NCBI GenBank assembly: GCA_965261315.1
Contig: CBDHDM010000034.1
Span: 1 to 64,000 of the forward strand
DNA length: 64,000 nucleotides
Direction of reading: 5' to 3'
DNA from: Endozoicomonas sp965261315
GTDB taxonomy: Bacteria; Pseudomonadota; Gammaproteobacteria; Pseudomonadales; Endozoicomonadaceae
Shown here piece by piece: positions 28,098 through 36,039 of this stretch. Below the pieces are notes generated by a model. That model saw only the letters and a list, made by a program, of their open reading frames with translations. It was not told the origin of the DNA and ran no database searches. The position numbers and the translations under genes were made by a program. Numbering within the stretch: position 1 is the stretch's first letter; every line of letters begins with the position of its first letter.

Positions 28098-28994
28098 ATG
28101 AGCAACTGGTTAGTCAATAAACTGATTCCATCGTTATCGCGTTCTGCCAGCGAGCAGAAAAGCAGCAGTGTGCCGGAAGGTTTATGGCGCAAGTGCGTGA
28201 AATGTGAAGCCGTTCTTTATCGGCCTGAGCTGGACAGAAATCTGGGTGTGTGTCCTAAGTGTCAGCACCATATGAGAATCAATGCTCGTACACGGCTGGA
28301 TTACTTTCTTGATCGTGAAGGGAAAGAAGAGCTGTTTTCTGACCTTGAGCCCAATGATCGCTTGAAGTTCCGTGATACGAAAAAATATCGTGATCGTCTT
28401 GCGGCGGCGCAAAAGCAAACCGGTGAAAAAGATGCCCTGGTGGCCATGCGTGGTACGGTAGTGGAGATCCCGGTAGGGGTTGTTGCGTTTGAGTTTGCTT
28501 TCATGGGCGGCTCCATGGGCTCTGTGGTGGGTGAAAAGTTTGCCCGAACAGCAGAGCTTTGCCTGGAAGAGAGAATGCCATTGATTTGTTTTTCTGCCAG
28601 CGGTGGTGCTCGAATGCAGGAAGCGCTGTTTTCTCTGATGCAGATGGCGAAAACCAGTGCAGCCCTGGAAAGAATGAAGCAGGCGGGTATTCCTTATATT
28701 TCTGTGATGACCGATCCTGTTTATGGTGGTGTCTCTGCCAGTCTTGCCATGTTGGGTGATGTTAATATGGCTGAGCCTGGAGCCTTGATTGGCTTTGCGG
28801 GCCCCAGGGTTATTGAACAGACCGTACGGGAAAAGCTCCCTGAAGGCTTTCAGCGAAGTGAATTCCTTTTGGATCACGGTGCCATCGATATGATTGTTGC
28901 GCGGTCTGAAATACGATCCACCATTGCACGCCTCTGTCGCAAGATGCAGGGTAAGCCTGACTCGGATGTAGAATTTTCTGATACGGCTGCGTGA
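28098..28994 (+). CDS. accD: Acetyl-CoA carboxylase carboxyltransferase beta subunit
   Basis: Beta half of the carboxyltransferase that makes malonyl-CoA. The N-terminal zinc ribbon is visible (KCVKCEAVLY, then VCPKCQHH, residues 33-55), followed by the crotonase-like fold with SASGGARMQEALFSLMQMAK and DPVYGGVSASLAMLGD. 298 residues. A repeat element starts 14 bases after its stop, cutting accD from folC, which elsewhere follow directly. Confidence 0.97.
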   Translation: MSNWLVNKLIPSLSRSASEQKSSSVPEGLWRKCVKCEAVLYRPELDRNLGVCPKCQHHMRINARTRLDYFLDREGKEELFSDLEPNDRLKFRDTKKYRDRLAAAQKQTGEKDALVAMRGTVVEIPVGVVAFEFAFMGGSMGSVVGEKFARTAELCLEERMPLICFSASGGARMQEALFSLMQMAKTSAALERMKQAGIPYISVMTDPVYGGVSASLAMLGDVNMAEPGALIGFAGPRVIEQTVREKLPEGFQRSEFLLDHGAIDMIVARSEIRSTIARLCRKMQGKPDSDVEFSDTAA

Positions 28995-29008
28995 TGATTC
29001 CGGCCTTC

Positions 29009-29197
29009 GAGGCTATCGCAAAACCCTCGTTCCCACGCTCTGCGTGGGAACGCATACGGAGCTGGCCGCATGTGGGTAAACCTCACCAGACTTGAACCGG
29101 AGGGGATTTCAGGCTGGTTATTCGTTTGTGGCAAGTAGGGTGTGCATTCCCACGGAGGACCCGTGGGGGAGAGTTCGAAGGGTTTTGCGACAGCCTC
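29009..29197. repeat. Inverted-repeat (MITE-like) element between accD and folC
   Basis: Ends are GAGGCTATCGCAAAACCCT (29009) and, inverted, AGGGTTTTGCGACAGCCTC (to 29197), one mismatch. It belongs to the same end-type as the element in gmd. Inside is a hairpin GTTCCCACGCTCTGCGTGGGAAC and a related CATTCCCACGG sequence. No protein is coded. No flanking duplication is seen, and the right tip overlaps the stop codon of the next gene. Confidence 0.7.
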
Positions 29198-29563
29198 TTA
29201 GTTGGTGGGTAGTGATTGACGGATAAGAAGCTCAAGTTGGTCAAAGCGGTTGTTAATTGCTTTGATTTCAACTTTTACTTCGGCAATGTCGGCTTTCATA
29301 TTGGTAATATCAGTTTTTATATTGGTAATGTCGGTCTTCATATTGGTAATGTCGGTCTTCATATTGACAATGTCTGTTTTTACCTCGGCAATGTTATAGT
29401 CCTGCCGATCAAGGCGTTGGCAAATCTCCCTATGGTTTGCATCAACTTTTTTATCAAGCTTCTTTACGTCCTGCCTGGTCTGGCCGACAACGCCGACAAC
29501 ATTGGTCAGGGTATCCCGAATATGATCCAGTTCCGTTGGTGTCTGTTTTGTTTTCAGGCTCAT
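29198..29563 (-). CDS. Coiled-coil protein with 7-residue repeats
   Basis: A 121-residue protein (start MSLKTKQTP) made of coiled coil. Residues about 57-85 are four near-exact heptads of the type MKTDITN, coded by a 21-base tandem DNA repeat at about 29293-29380; KAINNRFDQLELLIRQ follows. No enzyme motif. It lies between accD and folC on the opposite strand next to a repeat element, so it is an accessory insertion. Similar coiled-coil proteins have no known role. Confidence 0.65.
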   Translation of the reverse strand: MSLKTKQTPTELDHIRDTLTNVVGVVGQTRQDVKKLDKKVDANHREICQRLDRQDYNIAEVKTDIVNMKTDITNMKTDITNIKTDITNMKADIAEVKVEIKAINNRFDQLELLIRQSLPTN

Positions 29564-29668
29564 CTTGTACTTCTCAGTCAAGCGGGTCAGGAAATACACT
29601 ATAGCAGAGAATGGCAAGCAGCCACCTGACCTGGGTATTTTATCCCGTTCCTGCGCTTTCAGGCTGGA

Positions 29669-30985
29669 ATGCATGCACCTGGAGATGTAACGTTGTCCTC
29701 TATTGAAAACGCTTTTGAACGCTCTTTTGACAAGACAGCAAAGAGCCTTTCTCAGTGGTTAGCCTGGATGGAAGAAACCCGGCCGGAACACGAGTACGAT
29801 TTTGGTTTGGACAGAATTCGGCAGGTGGGTGAGAAGCTGGATTTACTCAAGCCGGCACCGTTTATCATAACGGTTGGAGGAACGAATGGAAAAGGTTCTA
29901 CATTGGCAGTTCTTGAGGCCATCTTATTGGCTGCAGGTTATAAGGTAGGATTGTTCACATCCCCTCATTTTCTCAGGTTTAACGAGCGAATTCGTATCAA
30001 TGGAGAGCTGGTCGATGATGACTGGCTCTGTGATGCTCTCGAGAAGGTTAATGATGGCCGAAAAACGACATGGCTAAGCTATTTTGAATTCGCCACGTTG
30101 GCAGCAGCTGACTGTTTCAAGAGGGCGGAGGTTGATATAGCGCTCTTGGAAGTTGGGCTGGGTGGGCGGCTGGATGCAACGAACGTAGTTGACCCGGATG
30201 TATCGGTGATCACTACGGTAGCGCTCGATCATCAGGAGTACCTGGGCTATAGCATTGAAGCCATTGCTAAAGAGAAGTCTGGAATATTTCGAGCAGACAA
30301 GCCGGCGGTATTTGGTGATCACCCCGTACCTCATGCGGTAACCGAGATGGCTGAGCGCCTGGGTAGCCCGCTTTATTGCAGGGGGGAGGCATTTTCATTA
30401 GAAAGATTGGATAGCCATTGGAATTGGTCAAGTGCTGGTGGTTTGAAGCTTGAAAATCTGCCAGTTCCCAGTGTCGTGATTGATAATGCAGCGACAGCAA
30501 TACAGGCGCTTCAGTTCTTGCCTGATCCGATTTCGGCTGAAGCGGTGAAACAAGGGTTGCCAAAGGTGGCTGTCACTGGGCGATTCCAGAAACTGGTTAT
30601 GAAGAATGACCTGGGTGAGCCGGTAGAGGTGATTCTTGATGTTGCCCATAACCCACAGGCAGCAGAGATGTTAAAGCAAAGACTGGATGAGTCTCCAGTA
30701 GAGGGTGAAACCAGGGCGGTGGTTGCCATGTGTAAGGATAAAGATTACATGGCAGTGGTCAGCCGTTTAAGTGACAACATTGATAAGTGGTATGTTGCCC
30801 AGTTTGATTCCCCAAGAGCATTGCCGGTTGATGAGCTTTCAGAAATGCTGAGTGCCCGAGAATTCTCAGTAGAAAAATATCGGAGTATTGCAGAGGCTTT
30901 GAAACACGCATTGGGGAGCTCAAATTCAGGAGATCGTGTTTTAGTGACGGGTTCATTTATGACGGTTTCTGCCGCTTTGCACTGA
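29669..30985 (+). CDS. folC: Folylpolyglutamate/dihydrofolate synthase
   Basis: Mur-ligase family enzyme that makes dihydrofolate and adds glutamates to folate. P-loop TVGGTNGKGSTLAVLE near residue 75, LEVGLGGRLDATNVVDPDV near 160 and ILDVAHNPQAAEM near 320. 438 residues. A TTG at 29693, eight bases after GGAG, is an equally good start and would shorten the protein by eight residues. Confidence 0.95.
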   Translation: MHAPGDVTLSSIENAFERSFDKTAKSLSQWLAWMEETRPEHEYDFGLDRIRQVGEKLDLLKPAPFIITVGGTNGKGSTLAVLEAILLAAGYKVGLFTSPHFLRFNERIRINGELVDDDWLCDALEKVNDGRKTTWLSYFEFATLAAADCFKRAEVDIALLEVGLGGRLDATNVVDPDVSVITTVALDHQEYLGYSIEAIAKEKSGIFRADKPAVFGDHPVPHAVTEMAERLGSPLYCRGEAFSLERLDSHWNWSSAGGLKLENLPVPSVVIDNAATAIQALQFLPDPISAEAVKQGLPKVAVTGRFQKLVMKNDLGEPVEVILDVAHNPQAAEMLKQRLDESPVEGETRAVVAMCKDKDYMAVVSRLSDNIDKWYVAQFDSPRALPVDELSEMLSAREFSVEKYRSIAEALKHALGSSNSGDRVLVTGSFMTVSAALH

Positions 30986-31109
30986 ACGGCAGTGGTTGGG
31001 TTTATCCTCATTCCCACGCTTTCAGGCCCTGTTGTGGGTCCCGCGTGGGAATGCATGCCTTGGTTCCACGGCCGGGTATATGTGCTCCCACCTGTCTCTC
31101 AGGCATCGC
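30986..31109. repeat. Degenerate TTCCCACGC inverted repeat after folC
   Basis: Contains ATTCCCACGC at about 31009 and its inverted partner GCGTGGGAATGCAT near 31060, a diverged copy of the hairpin found in the 29009-29197 element. A further remnant (ATTCCCGCGCTCAGCGTAGGAAT) lies near 31648. Confidence 0.5.
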
Positions 31110-31547
31110 TCAAATATCCGGCCAGAACGCATCATCCATTGCCTGTTCATAAGACCATGGGCATAAGGTTGGAAAATGCTCTTTATTCATGCCGGTTTCT
31201 TTAAAGGCGGAAATCCTTGCTGCAGGATAAGCATCCTCCATGGCGCCATGAATTCGTGGCTTCAAGCCCGGGTTTTCTTTGATTACTTTCCGGATGCGAA
31301 ATCGTTGTTCTTCGATAGAGCCCTGCCAACTGCTGCTTCGCTGCCCAGGTTGGTAGGCCCACTTCAACAGATGCATCAGCAGAATATCCAACCGGTGACT
31401 CAATTGCCGGTATTCACTTCTGCCCATGCTTTCGATTTCCTCAAGAATGTTGTCCAAATCAAGTTCTCCCAGTCTGCCCTGACGAATAAGCTCTGCCTGC
31501 TGCTGTGTCCAGCTGTAAAAATCAGCTTCGTACAATGGTTCTGCCAT
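31110..31547 (-). CDS. DUF29 family protein
   Basis: 145 residues of the DUF29 family: LYEADFYSWTQQQAELIRQG start, ILEEIESMGRSEYRQLSHRL and HLLKWAYQPGQR blocks, then CPWSYEQAMDDAFWP at the end. DUF29 proteins are common in cyanobacteria and mobile-element-rich gammaproteobacteria; function unknown. A paralogue lies at 56892-57344. It is inserted between folC and dedD. Confidence 0.85.
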   Translation of the reverse strand: MAEPLYEADFYSWTQQQAELIRQGRLGELDLDNILEEIESMGRSEYRQLSHRLDILLMHLLKWAYQPGQRSSSWQGSIEEQRFRIRKVIKENPGLKPRIHGAMEDAYPAARISAFKETGMNKEHFPTLCPWSYEQAMDDAFWPDI

Positions 31548-31707
31548 ATTGATAAGTCCTGAGGAGTCCCTTGAGTGTTGCGCTCTTTATTCTTGTAGGT
31601 TTAGATGGAATTCGCTTAAGATGCAATGAGTTTTCCTTTAAAATTCAATTCCCGCGCTCAGCGTAGGAATAAGTATTATCTACTTGTGTACCTGTCACTA
31701 TGGAAGA

Positions 31708-32247
31708 ATGGAGCGTATCTTGGGCGAGGGACTTAAGCAGAGACTGATCGGTGCCGTAGTGTTGCTGGCCTTATTGATTATTCTCGCACCTGCGCTTTTT
31801 ACAGGAGGGGAGACGCACCATCTGGTTTCATCCAGCTCATCTTCTGAGCGGCCACAGCTTGAAGCTCCTCCAGTCCCAGCCTTTGTTGAACAGCTTGGTG
31901 TTACTCCAGATGTTGTGGAGGTAGTCTCATCATCTGCCGAGGTGGTTCTTGAACCGGAAGGTGATGGAGCCGAAAAGCCAACAGGTGTTGATGATAAAGG
32001 GCATCTGAAAGCCTGGTCTTTGCAGCTGGCAACCTTTGCAGATAAAACCAATGCCCGTAACCTGGAAAAGCAACTTAAAGGCAAGGGTTACAGCGCCTAC
32101 CAGAAAAAAATCTCTACCGAAAAGGGTAAGGTACTTTATCGGGTCTACATAGGTCCTGAAGTGCGGACGGATGAGCTTCAGCAGCTAAAAGTTACCATTA
32201 AAAAAGAGATGGGGCTTGAGGGTATTCTTGTTCGTTTTGTCCCATAA
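31708..32247 (+). CDS. dedD: SPOR-domain cell division protein DedD
   Basis: Binds denuded peptidoglycan at the septum. Start at MERILGEGLKQRLIG, with one membrane helix at about 11-30 (VVLLALLIILAPALF), a Pro/Ser-rich periplasmic linker and a C-terminal SPOR domain from about 105 (WSLQLATFADKTNARNLEKQ; YRVYIGPEV). 179 residues. In related genomes cvpA and purF follow directly; here they do not. Confidence 0.92.
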   Translation: MERILGEGLKQRLIGAVVLLALLIILAPALFTGGETHHLVSSSSSSERPQLEAPPVPAFVEQLGVTPDVVEVVSSSAEVVLEPEGDGAEKPTGVDDKGHLKAWSLQLATFADKTNARNLEKQLKGKGYSAYQKKISTEKGKVLYRVYIGPEVRTDELQQLKVTIKKEMGLEGILVRFVP

Positions 32248-32298
32248 TAAGCTCTCACTACAGGCTCCCTGCGGAAAAAAGAATTGAAGGCAAAATTC

Positions 32299-32739
32299 AT
32301 GACGATTGATACAACGTTTTTCAGTCGCTGCATTCGGACGCTTGACATGGCCTATAACAAAGTTGTCCAGGTCAAAGAAGACTGCATTGATTACGAGATG
32401 TACCGTTTTGCTTGCGTGAAAGAGTTTGAGATTATTCTGGAGCAAGCTGGCAAGTTACTGCGCAAATGTCTGAAGGATTTTGTGCACAGTCCAAATGCCG
32501 TGGATCGAATGGTGTTCAGGGAAGTCTTTCGGCAAGCTGCCCAGCATGATTTGCTGTCTCTGGAGCAGGCAGGGTGTTGGTTGACCTATCGTGATAATCG
32601 TAATAACACGGCTCATGACTATGGGAAAAAATTTGCCGAATATACCTTGCGGCTATTACCGGATTTCATTGTGACAGTCATCATAAGTATGACGAACAAA
32701 CGCCATTCAGTCCGTGATTACTTTTTGACTGTCGTGTAG
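32299..32739 (+). CDS. HEPN protein of the HI0074 type, partner missing
   Basis: A 146-residue helical protein of the nucleotidyltransferase substrate-binding (HI0074) group. The HEPN signature Rx4HxY is complete in RNNTAHDYG near residue 107. Such proteins normally form a pair with an MNT nucleotidyltransferase (HI0073 type), and HEPN members can act as RNases. No MNT gene is adjacent: the next one lies 1.2 kb on, beyond the ops element and wecA-like gene. GAAGG precedes the ATG at 32299. Confidence 0.7.
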   Translation: MTIDTTFFSRCIRTLDMAYNKVVQVKEDCIDYEMYRFACVKEFEIILEQAGKLLRKCLKDFVHSPNAVDRMVFREVFRQAAQHDLLSLEQAGCWLTYRDNRNNTAHDYGKKFAEYTLRLLPDFIVTVIISMTNKRHSVRDYFLTVV

Positions 32740-32773
32740 AATGCCTGCACTTGAAAGAGCTTCTAACGAATCA

Positions 32774-32792
32774 GGGCCCTGATGGGCCTTTT
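32774..32792 (+). terminator. Short terminator after the HEPN gene
   Basis: Stem GGCCC / GGGCC with TGAT loop followed by TTTT. It separates the dedD/HEPN transcripts from the polysaccharide leader. Confidence 0.5.
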
Positions 32793-32894
32793 CACGTTAG
32801 GGTCCATAAATAATTCATTACGCTGATGTGGCAGGATTAAAGACTGGTCTTGTTGTTTTCCGCACAGTTGTTTCGGCATATGCTTAAGTCGACG

Positions 32895-32906
32895 GGCGGT
32901 AGCGTG
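32895..32906 (+). promoter_or_regulatory. ops element (RfaH recruitment), polysaccharide leader
   Basis: Exact match to the operon polarity suppressor GGCGGTAGCGTG, in the context GGGCGGTAGCGTGCTTTT that also occurs in enterobacterial ops sites. It lies on the coding strand 17 bases before the wecA-like gene. In E. coli this sequence pauses RNA polymerase and loads RfaH, which prevents premature termination in long polysaccharide operons. Confidence 0.85.
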
Positions 32907-32923
32907 CTTTTCGGCTGATTTAT

Positions 32924-33817
32924 ATGATTGAACAACTTATAAAGTTGCTGCTTACCTTCATTTTCACCGCCCTTCTCATTAAATTTCTGAAACCTTTAGC
33001 CTATAGATTTGGCCTTATTGATGAGCCAGGGGGCAGGAAGCAATACGACAAGGCAACACCATTGGTTGGTGGGGTGGCGCTTTTTTTCACAGTAACCGTT
33101 ACCAGTCTTATATGGGGGAAAGTAGGTGCGGAGCTGTATTATTTTCTATCAGCTGCTGCTCTGATGGTGTTTACCGGTGCTTATGATGACCGGTTTGGAC
33201 TTGGGGTCAGAGTTCGGCTATTGGCTGAGGTGATTGCAGCGTGTTTGATGATATTTGGTGCTGGAGTTGTGCTGACAGACCTTGGTAACCTGCTCGGTTT
33301 TGGCAATATTCATATGCCGATGTTTATAGCCGTTCCATTTACCATCGTTGCTGTTTTCGGAACCATAAACTGTCTGAACATGATAGATGGCATTGATGGG
33401 CTTGCTGCAGGGCTTTGCCTTCTGTCCATGTGCACTTTTGTTATCTTGCTAGGTGATACAGGGTCTTCACTTGTCCCCATCATTTCCATTATTGCCGGGC
33501 TTGGAGCCTTCCTGGCTTTTAACTTACAGCTATATTCGGGCTTTAAAAAGATATTTCTTGGGGATGCTGGATCCATGCTGCTTGGTTTCACCTTGGTATG
33601 GCTGCTGATTCGTTCCTCACAGGATTATCCGCCACTTCGGCCTGCATTTACTGAGCCTGCTACGGCTTTGTTTGTACTTGGTTTACCCTTGATGGATATG
33701 GTGGCGACTACGGCTCGCAGGGCTATTAAAGGTAGAAATCCATTTAAACCCGACAGAACTCATGTGCACCACCTGCTGTTGGATTTTGGGTTTTCATCTG
33801 AAAGTGTTAAAATCTGA
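32924..33817 (+). CDS. WecA/WbpL-type glycosyl-1-phosphate transferase, 3'-truncated
   Basis: Polyprenyl-phosphate sugar-1-phosphate transferase that starts lipid-linked polysaccharide. At 297 residues it is short: family members run to about 340-360. Conserved loops are present (DEPGGRKQ near 37, GAYDDRFGL near 85, NMIDGIDGLAAG near 150, FLGDAGSMLLGF near 205 and RTHVHHLL near 282), but the protein ends at HHLLLDFGFSSESVKI, missing the last membrane helices. The truncation point adjoins the MNT/HEPN/Fic patch, which probably replaced the 3' end. Activity is doubtful though the catalytic loops remain. Confidence 0.85.
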   Translation: MIEQLIKLLLTFIFTALLIKFLKPLAYRFGLIDEPGGRKQYDKATPLVGGVALFFTVTVTSLIWGKVGAELYYFLSAAALMVFTGAYDDRFGLGVRVRLLAEVIAACLMIFGAGVVLTDLGNLLGFGNIHMPMFIAVPFTIVAVFGTINCLNMIDGIDGLAAGLCLLSMCTFVILLGDTGSSLVPIISIIAGLGAFLAFNLQLYSGFKKIFLGDAGSMLLGFTLVWLLIRSSQDYPPLRPAFTEPATALFVLGLPLMDMVATTARRAIKGRNPFKPDRTHVHHLLLDFGFSSESVKI

Positions 33818-33956
33818 AGCTTTGACTGTCAAAAGGAAGCAAAAGGCTGATTAATCCCAAAAATAAAGACATTCGCAGATGCCGGATTGCTAATGTACTT
33901 GCCGGGAGAGGGGGGGCTTTCAGACATAAAGCCCTTGTAAAAAAAGGTTGAAAATA

Positions 33957-34238
33957 TTGAGACTCACGACTGAAGAGCAAAACGCCATCAGAAAGGTGAT
34001 TTATCAGGCAGATCCTGAGGCGCAAATATGGTTATTTGGCTCAAGAGCCGATGACCAGGCAAGGGGGGGGGGATTGACCTGCTTATCCTTTCAAAAAAAA
34101 CTGGGTTTGAAAGACAGGGCAGGTATACGGTTGGCACTGTATGACCTTATCGGGGAGCAGAAAATTGACCTGGTGATTGCCGCAGACGATACTGACCCAT
34201 TTACCCGTATCGCACTGGCGGAGGGAGTTCGGCTATGA
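33957..34238 (+). pseudogene. MNT nucleotidyltransferase with scrambled active site
   Basis: Homologous to the intact MNT at 37301-37600 (WLFGSRADDQARGG here, WLFGSRAKDDARGG there). After that a run of ten G shifts the frame, so the D-x-D of the GSx9DxD motif is read as GLTCLSFQKK; the words IDLLILSKK are present in another frame. A run of eight A, 20 bases on, restores the original frame and the tail (LIGEQKIDLVIAADDTDPFT, then ALAEGVRL) is normal. The result is an open frame without catalytic aspartates. TTG at 33957 after AAAAAGG is the likely start. Confidence 0.7.
34063..34072 (+). repeat. G10 homopolymer tract in the MNT active site
   Basis: Ten consecutive G directly before ATTGACCTG. 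With eight or eleven G the frame would read IDLLILSKK, restoring most of the catalytic motif, although the downstream A8 run would then have to change too. Tracts of this length are slippage-prone. Confidence 0.7.
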
Positions 34239-34560
34239 GTCATGAGTCCGGTAAAAAACAGCATGAAGCAAGAAAGAATACCGACAGGCTACTGTTATTG
34301 GAACAGCAGTTGTTGGCCATGGCACAGATGGAAGCCCTGCTAAAATGGTCACTTGATCGTTGTCAGGCAGTATCACTGGCTGCTGATCAGATGCCGGGAC
34401 AGGAAGATCTGGAAAAATTTGAGTCACGCCCATGAATACCAGCCTGAAGCGCTCAGTGTTATTTTTCCTGAAACGTTAAAGGCTACCCCCACTCTGCTGG
34501 ATATTGCTGAACGAGTTCGCAAGTATTGCCTTCGATATGCTCCCTGTTTGCATTATCCGT
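34235..34560 (+). pseudogene. HEPN gene with internal deletion
   Basis: ATG overlaps the stop of the MNT gene by four bases (ATGA). The first 62 codons (LLLLEQQLLAMAQMEALLKW, then MPGQEDLEKFES) match the N-terminal half of the HEPN family seen at 36811. The next frame then gives SHAHEYQPEALSV and TPTLLDIAERVRKYC, the C-terminal part beginning inside the Rx4HxY motif. About 60 middle codons are missing and the two halves are out of frame. Together with the MNT gene it is a dead MNT-HEPN pair. Confidence 0.6.
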
Positions 34561-34669
34561 GTAAACTGATCGTCATCCCTGCGAAGAAAGCTGTCGCAAG
34601 GGGCTCGTTTACACGGTTCTATCGGGTCTATCGGGTCTATCGGGTCGAATATCAAGAAAATAAAACGCC
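34561..34669. repeat. Short gap with CTATCGGGT x3
   Basis: A 9-base unit CTATCGGGT is repeated three times head to tail at 34619-34645. Nothing else recognisable. Confidence 0.6.
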
Positions 34670-35192
34670 ATGAACATAACCAATCGATTTGACAATCTAG
34701 ACACGCTAAAACAACAACTGGATGCATTAAGGCCGCTTCCGAAAGAGAGTGTACGATCACTCCATGAATCCCTGGTACTGGAGTGGACATACCATTCCAA
34801 CGCCATTGAGGGGAATACCCTCACATTAAAAGAGACAAAAGTGGTACTGGAAGGTATTACCGTTGGCGGTAAGACCCTGCGGGAGCACGTTGAGGCAATA
34901 AATCACAAAGAAGCCATTACATGGGTGGAGTCTGTTTTGGCAAGAGAAGAGCCATTCAGTGAACGACTGATTAAAGACATTCACCAGTTGGTATTGAAGA
35001 ACATTGATGAACAAAACGCCGGACGGTACCGCCAGGAAAACGTGATCATCTCGGGGGCAGACCATATACCGCCTGACCTATTATGAAGCCCTGGATAAGG
35101 CGCTTACACAAAAAAACTATGACGACTTTATTGATCTTTCTGTATCCGCTCAGGAAGCGATGCTGAACCGGTATCTTAGTATACTGGCCTGA
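34670..35192 (+). pseudogene. Fic protein lacking its core (10-bp microhomology deletion)
   Basis: The N-terminal 138 codons are a good Fic/Fic_N start: the inhibitory helix TYHSNAIEGNTLTLKET (S/T-x-x-x-E-G/N), then VVLEGITVGGKTLREHVEA and AGRYRQENVIISGADHIPPD. The sequence then jumps, in another frame, to the C-terminal end RLTYYEALDKALTQKNYDDF ... LNRYLSILA-stop. The catalytic HPFxxGN block is absent. The join is the word CCGCCTGACC, which occurs both in the HIPPD coding part and in the NRLT coding part (seen intact at 36513), so a deletion between 10-bp direct repeats explains it. Confidence 0.75.
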
Positions 35193-35328
35193 GGTGTGAG
35201 GATGTGTAGGGCAAGAGCGAACGAAGTCCGTTATGTGAAAAAGCAGACCAATTAATCCGTTATGCACAATGAAAAACCGTGAGTCACGGTTTTCTAAAAC
35301 GTAATATACGGATCAAGAGATAAACCGC

Positions 35329-36039
35329 ATGCCGCCTGTAAACGATACAGTCTGGGACATGGTTCCAAACAAGCCGATGGCTGAACAGCTCGCCAGACGA
35401 GATATTCCTTCCCTGGTTTATGATGCTGTGAACCTGGAAGGGGTTGTTATGACCTTACCTGAAGTTCAAACCATTCTAGATGGGATTACTGTCGGGGGGC
35501 ATAAAATAAGCGATCAAAATATGGCGTTGAACCAGGCTGAAACCTGGAAACACCTTTTTACCATGGTAAAGAATGATCAATTCACATTCTCAAAAAACGT
35601 AGCTTTGGAACTCCACGCCCTTGCCGGTAAAGAGGAAGCGCTGGATTGGGGCGCTTTCCGTACCGGTAACGTAACGATCAGTGGGTCAGAATACCAGCCG
35701 CCCTCTCCAAAAGCGCTGGACAAGGAGTGGTTGAACATTGAGTTAACCATCACCTCGGTCAGTGATATTTATGATCGAGCGATTACGGCTTTCCTGAGAA
35801 TGGCAAGAGCCCAGTTCTTCTGGGATGTCAATAAGCGAATGGGCCGATTCATGATGAATGGAATTCTGTTATCTAAAGGGTTTCCCATCATTAATGTGCC
35901 TGCAAAAAGGCAGCAGGAATTCAATCAGTTGATGCTGGCGTTTTACACCACTGCAGACATGTCTGAAATGAATCAATTTCTGAGATCATGCCTTAACGAA
36001 AAGATCATAGAAAATTTCAGAGGGGAGGATGACGCTTAA
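35329..36039 (+). CDS. Fic-domain protein with Gln in place of catalytic His
   Basis: 236 residues, a complete Fic fold. The N-terminal part (VNLEGVVMTLPEVQTILDGI, TVGGHKISDQNMALNQ) corresponds to the inhibitory helix and first helices; the core block is ARAQFFWDVNKRMGRFMMN near residue 165. Fic enzymes that transfer AMP carry HxFx(D/E)xN(G/K)R; here F, D, N, K and R are kept but His is Gln. It may therefore be inactive as an AMP transferase, or a variant subfamily. It overlaps the next gene, a HEPN gene, by 11 bases, as toxin-antitoxin partners do. Confidence 0.75.
   Translation: MPPVNDTVWDMVPNKPMAEQLARRDIPSLVYDAVNLEGVVMTLPEVQTILDGITVGGHKISDQNMALNQAETWKHLFTMVKNDQFTFSKNVALELHALAGKEEALDWGAFRTGNVTISGSEYQPPSPKALDKEWLNIELTITSVSDIYDRAITAFLRMARAQFFWDVNKRMGRFMMNGILLSKGFPIINVPAKRQQEFNQLMLAFYTTADMSEMNQFLRSCLNEKIIENFRGEDDA

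Noticed and set aside
28182..28877. 231-codon open frame opposite accD
   Set aside because: Antisense shadow; composition and lack of motifs speak against coding.
29293..29380. Possible CRISPR-like array
   Set aside because: Units are directly adjacent without spacers; it is a coding tandem repeat.
29216..29629. 137-codon open frame with GLHIGNV-type repeats on the plus strand
   Set aside because: Repeats are the 21-bp DNA units of the coiled-coil gene read on the other strand; the minus-strand heptads make a sensible coiled coil.
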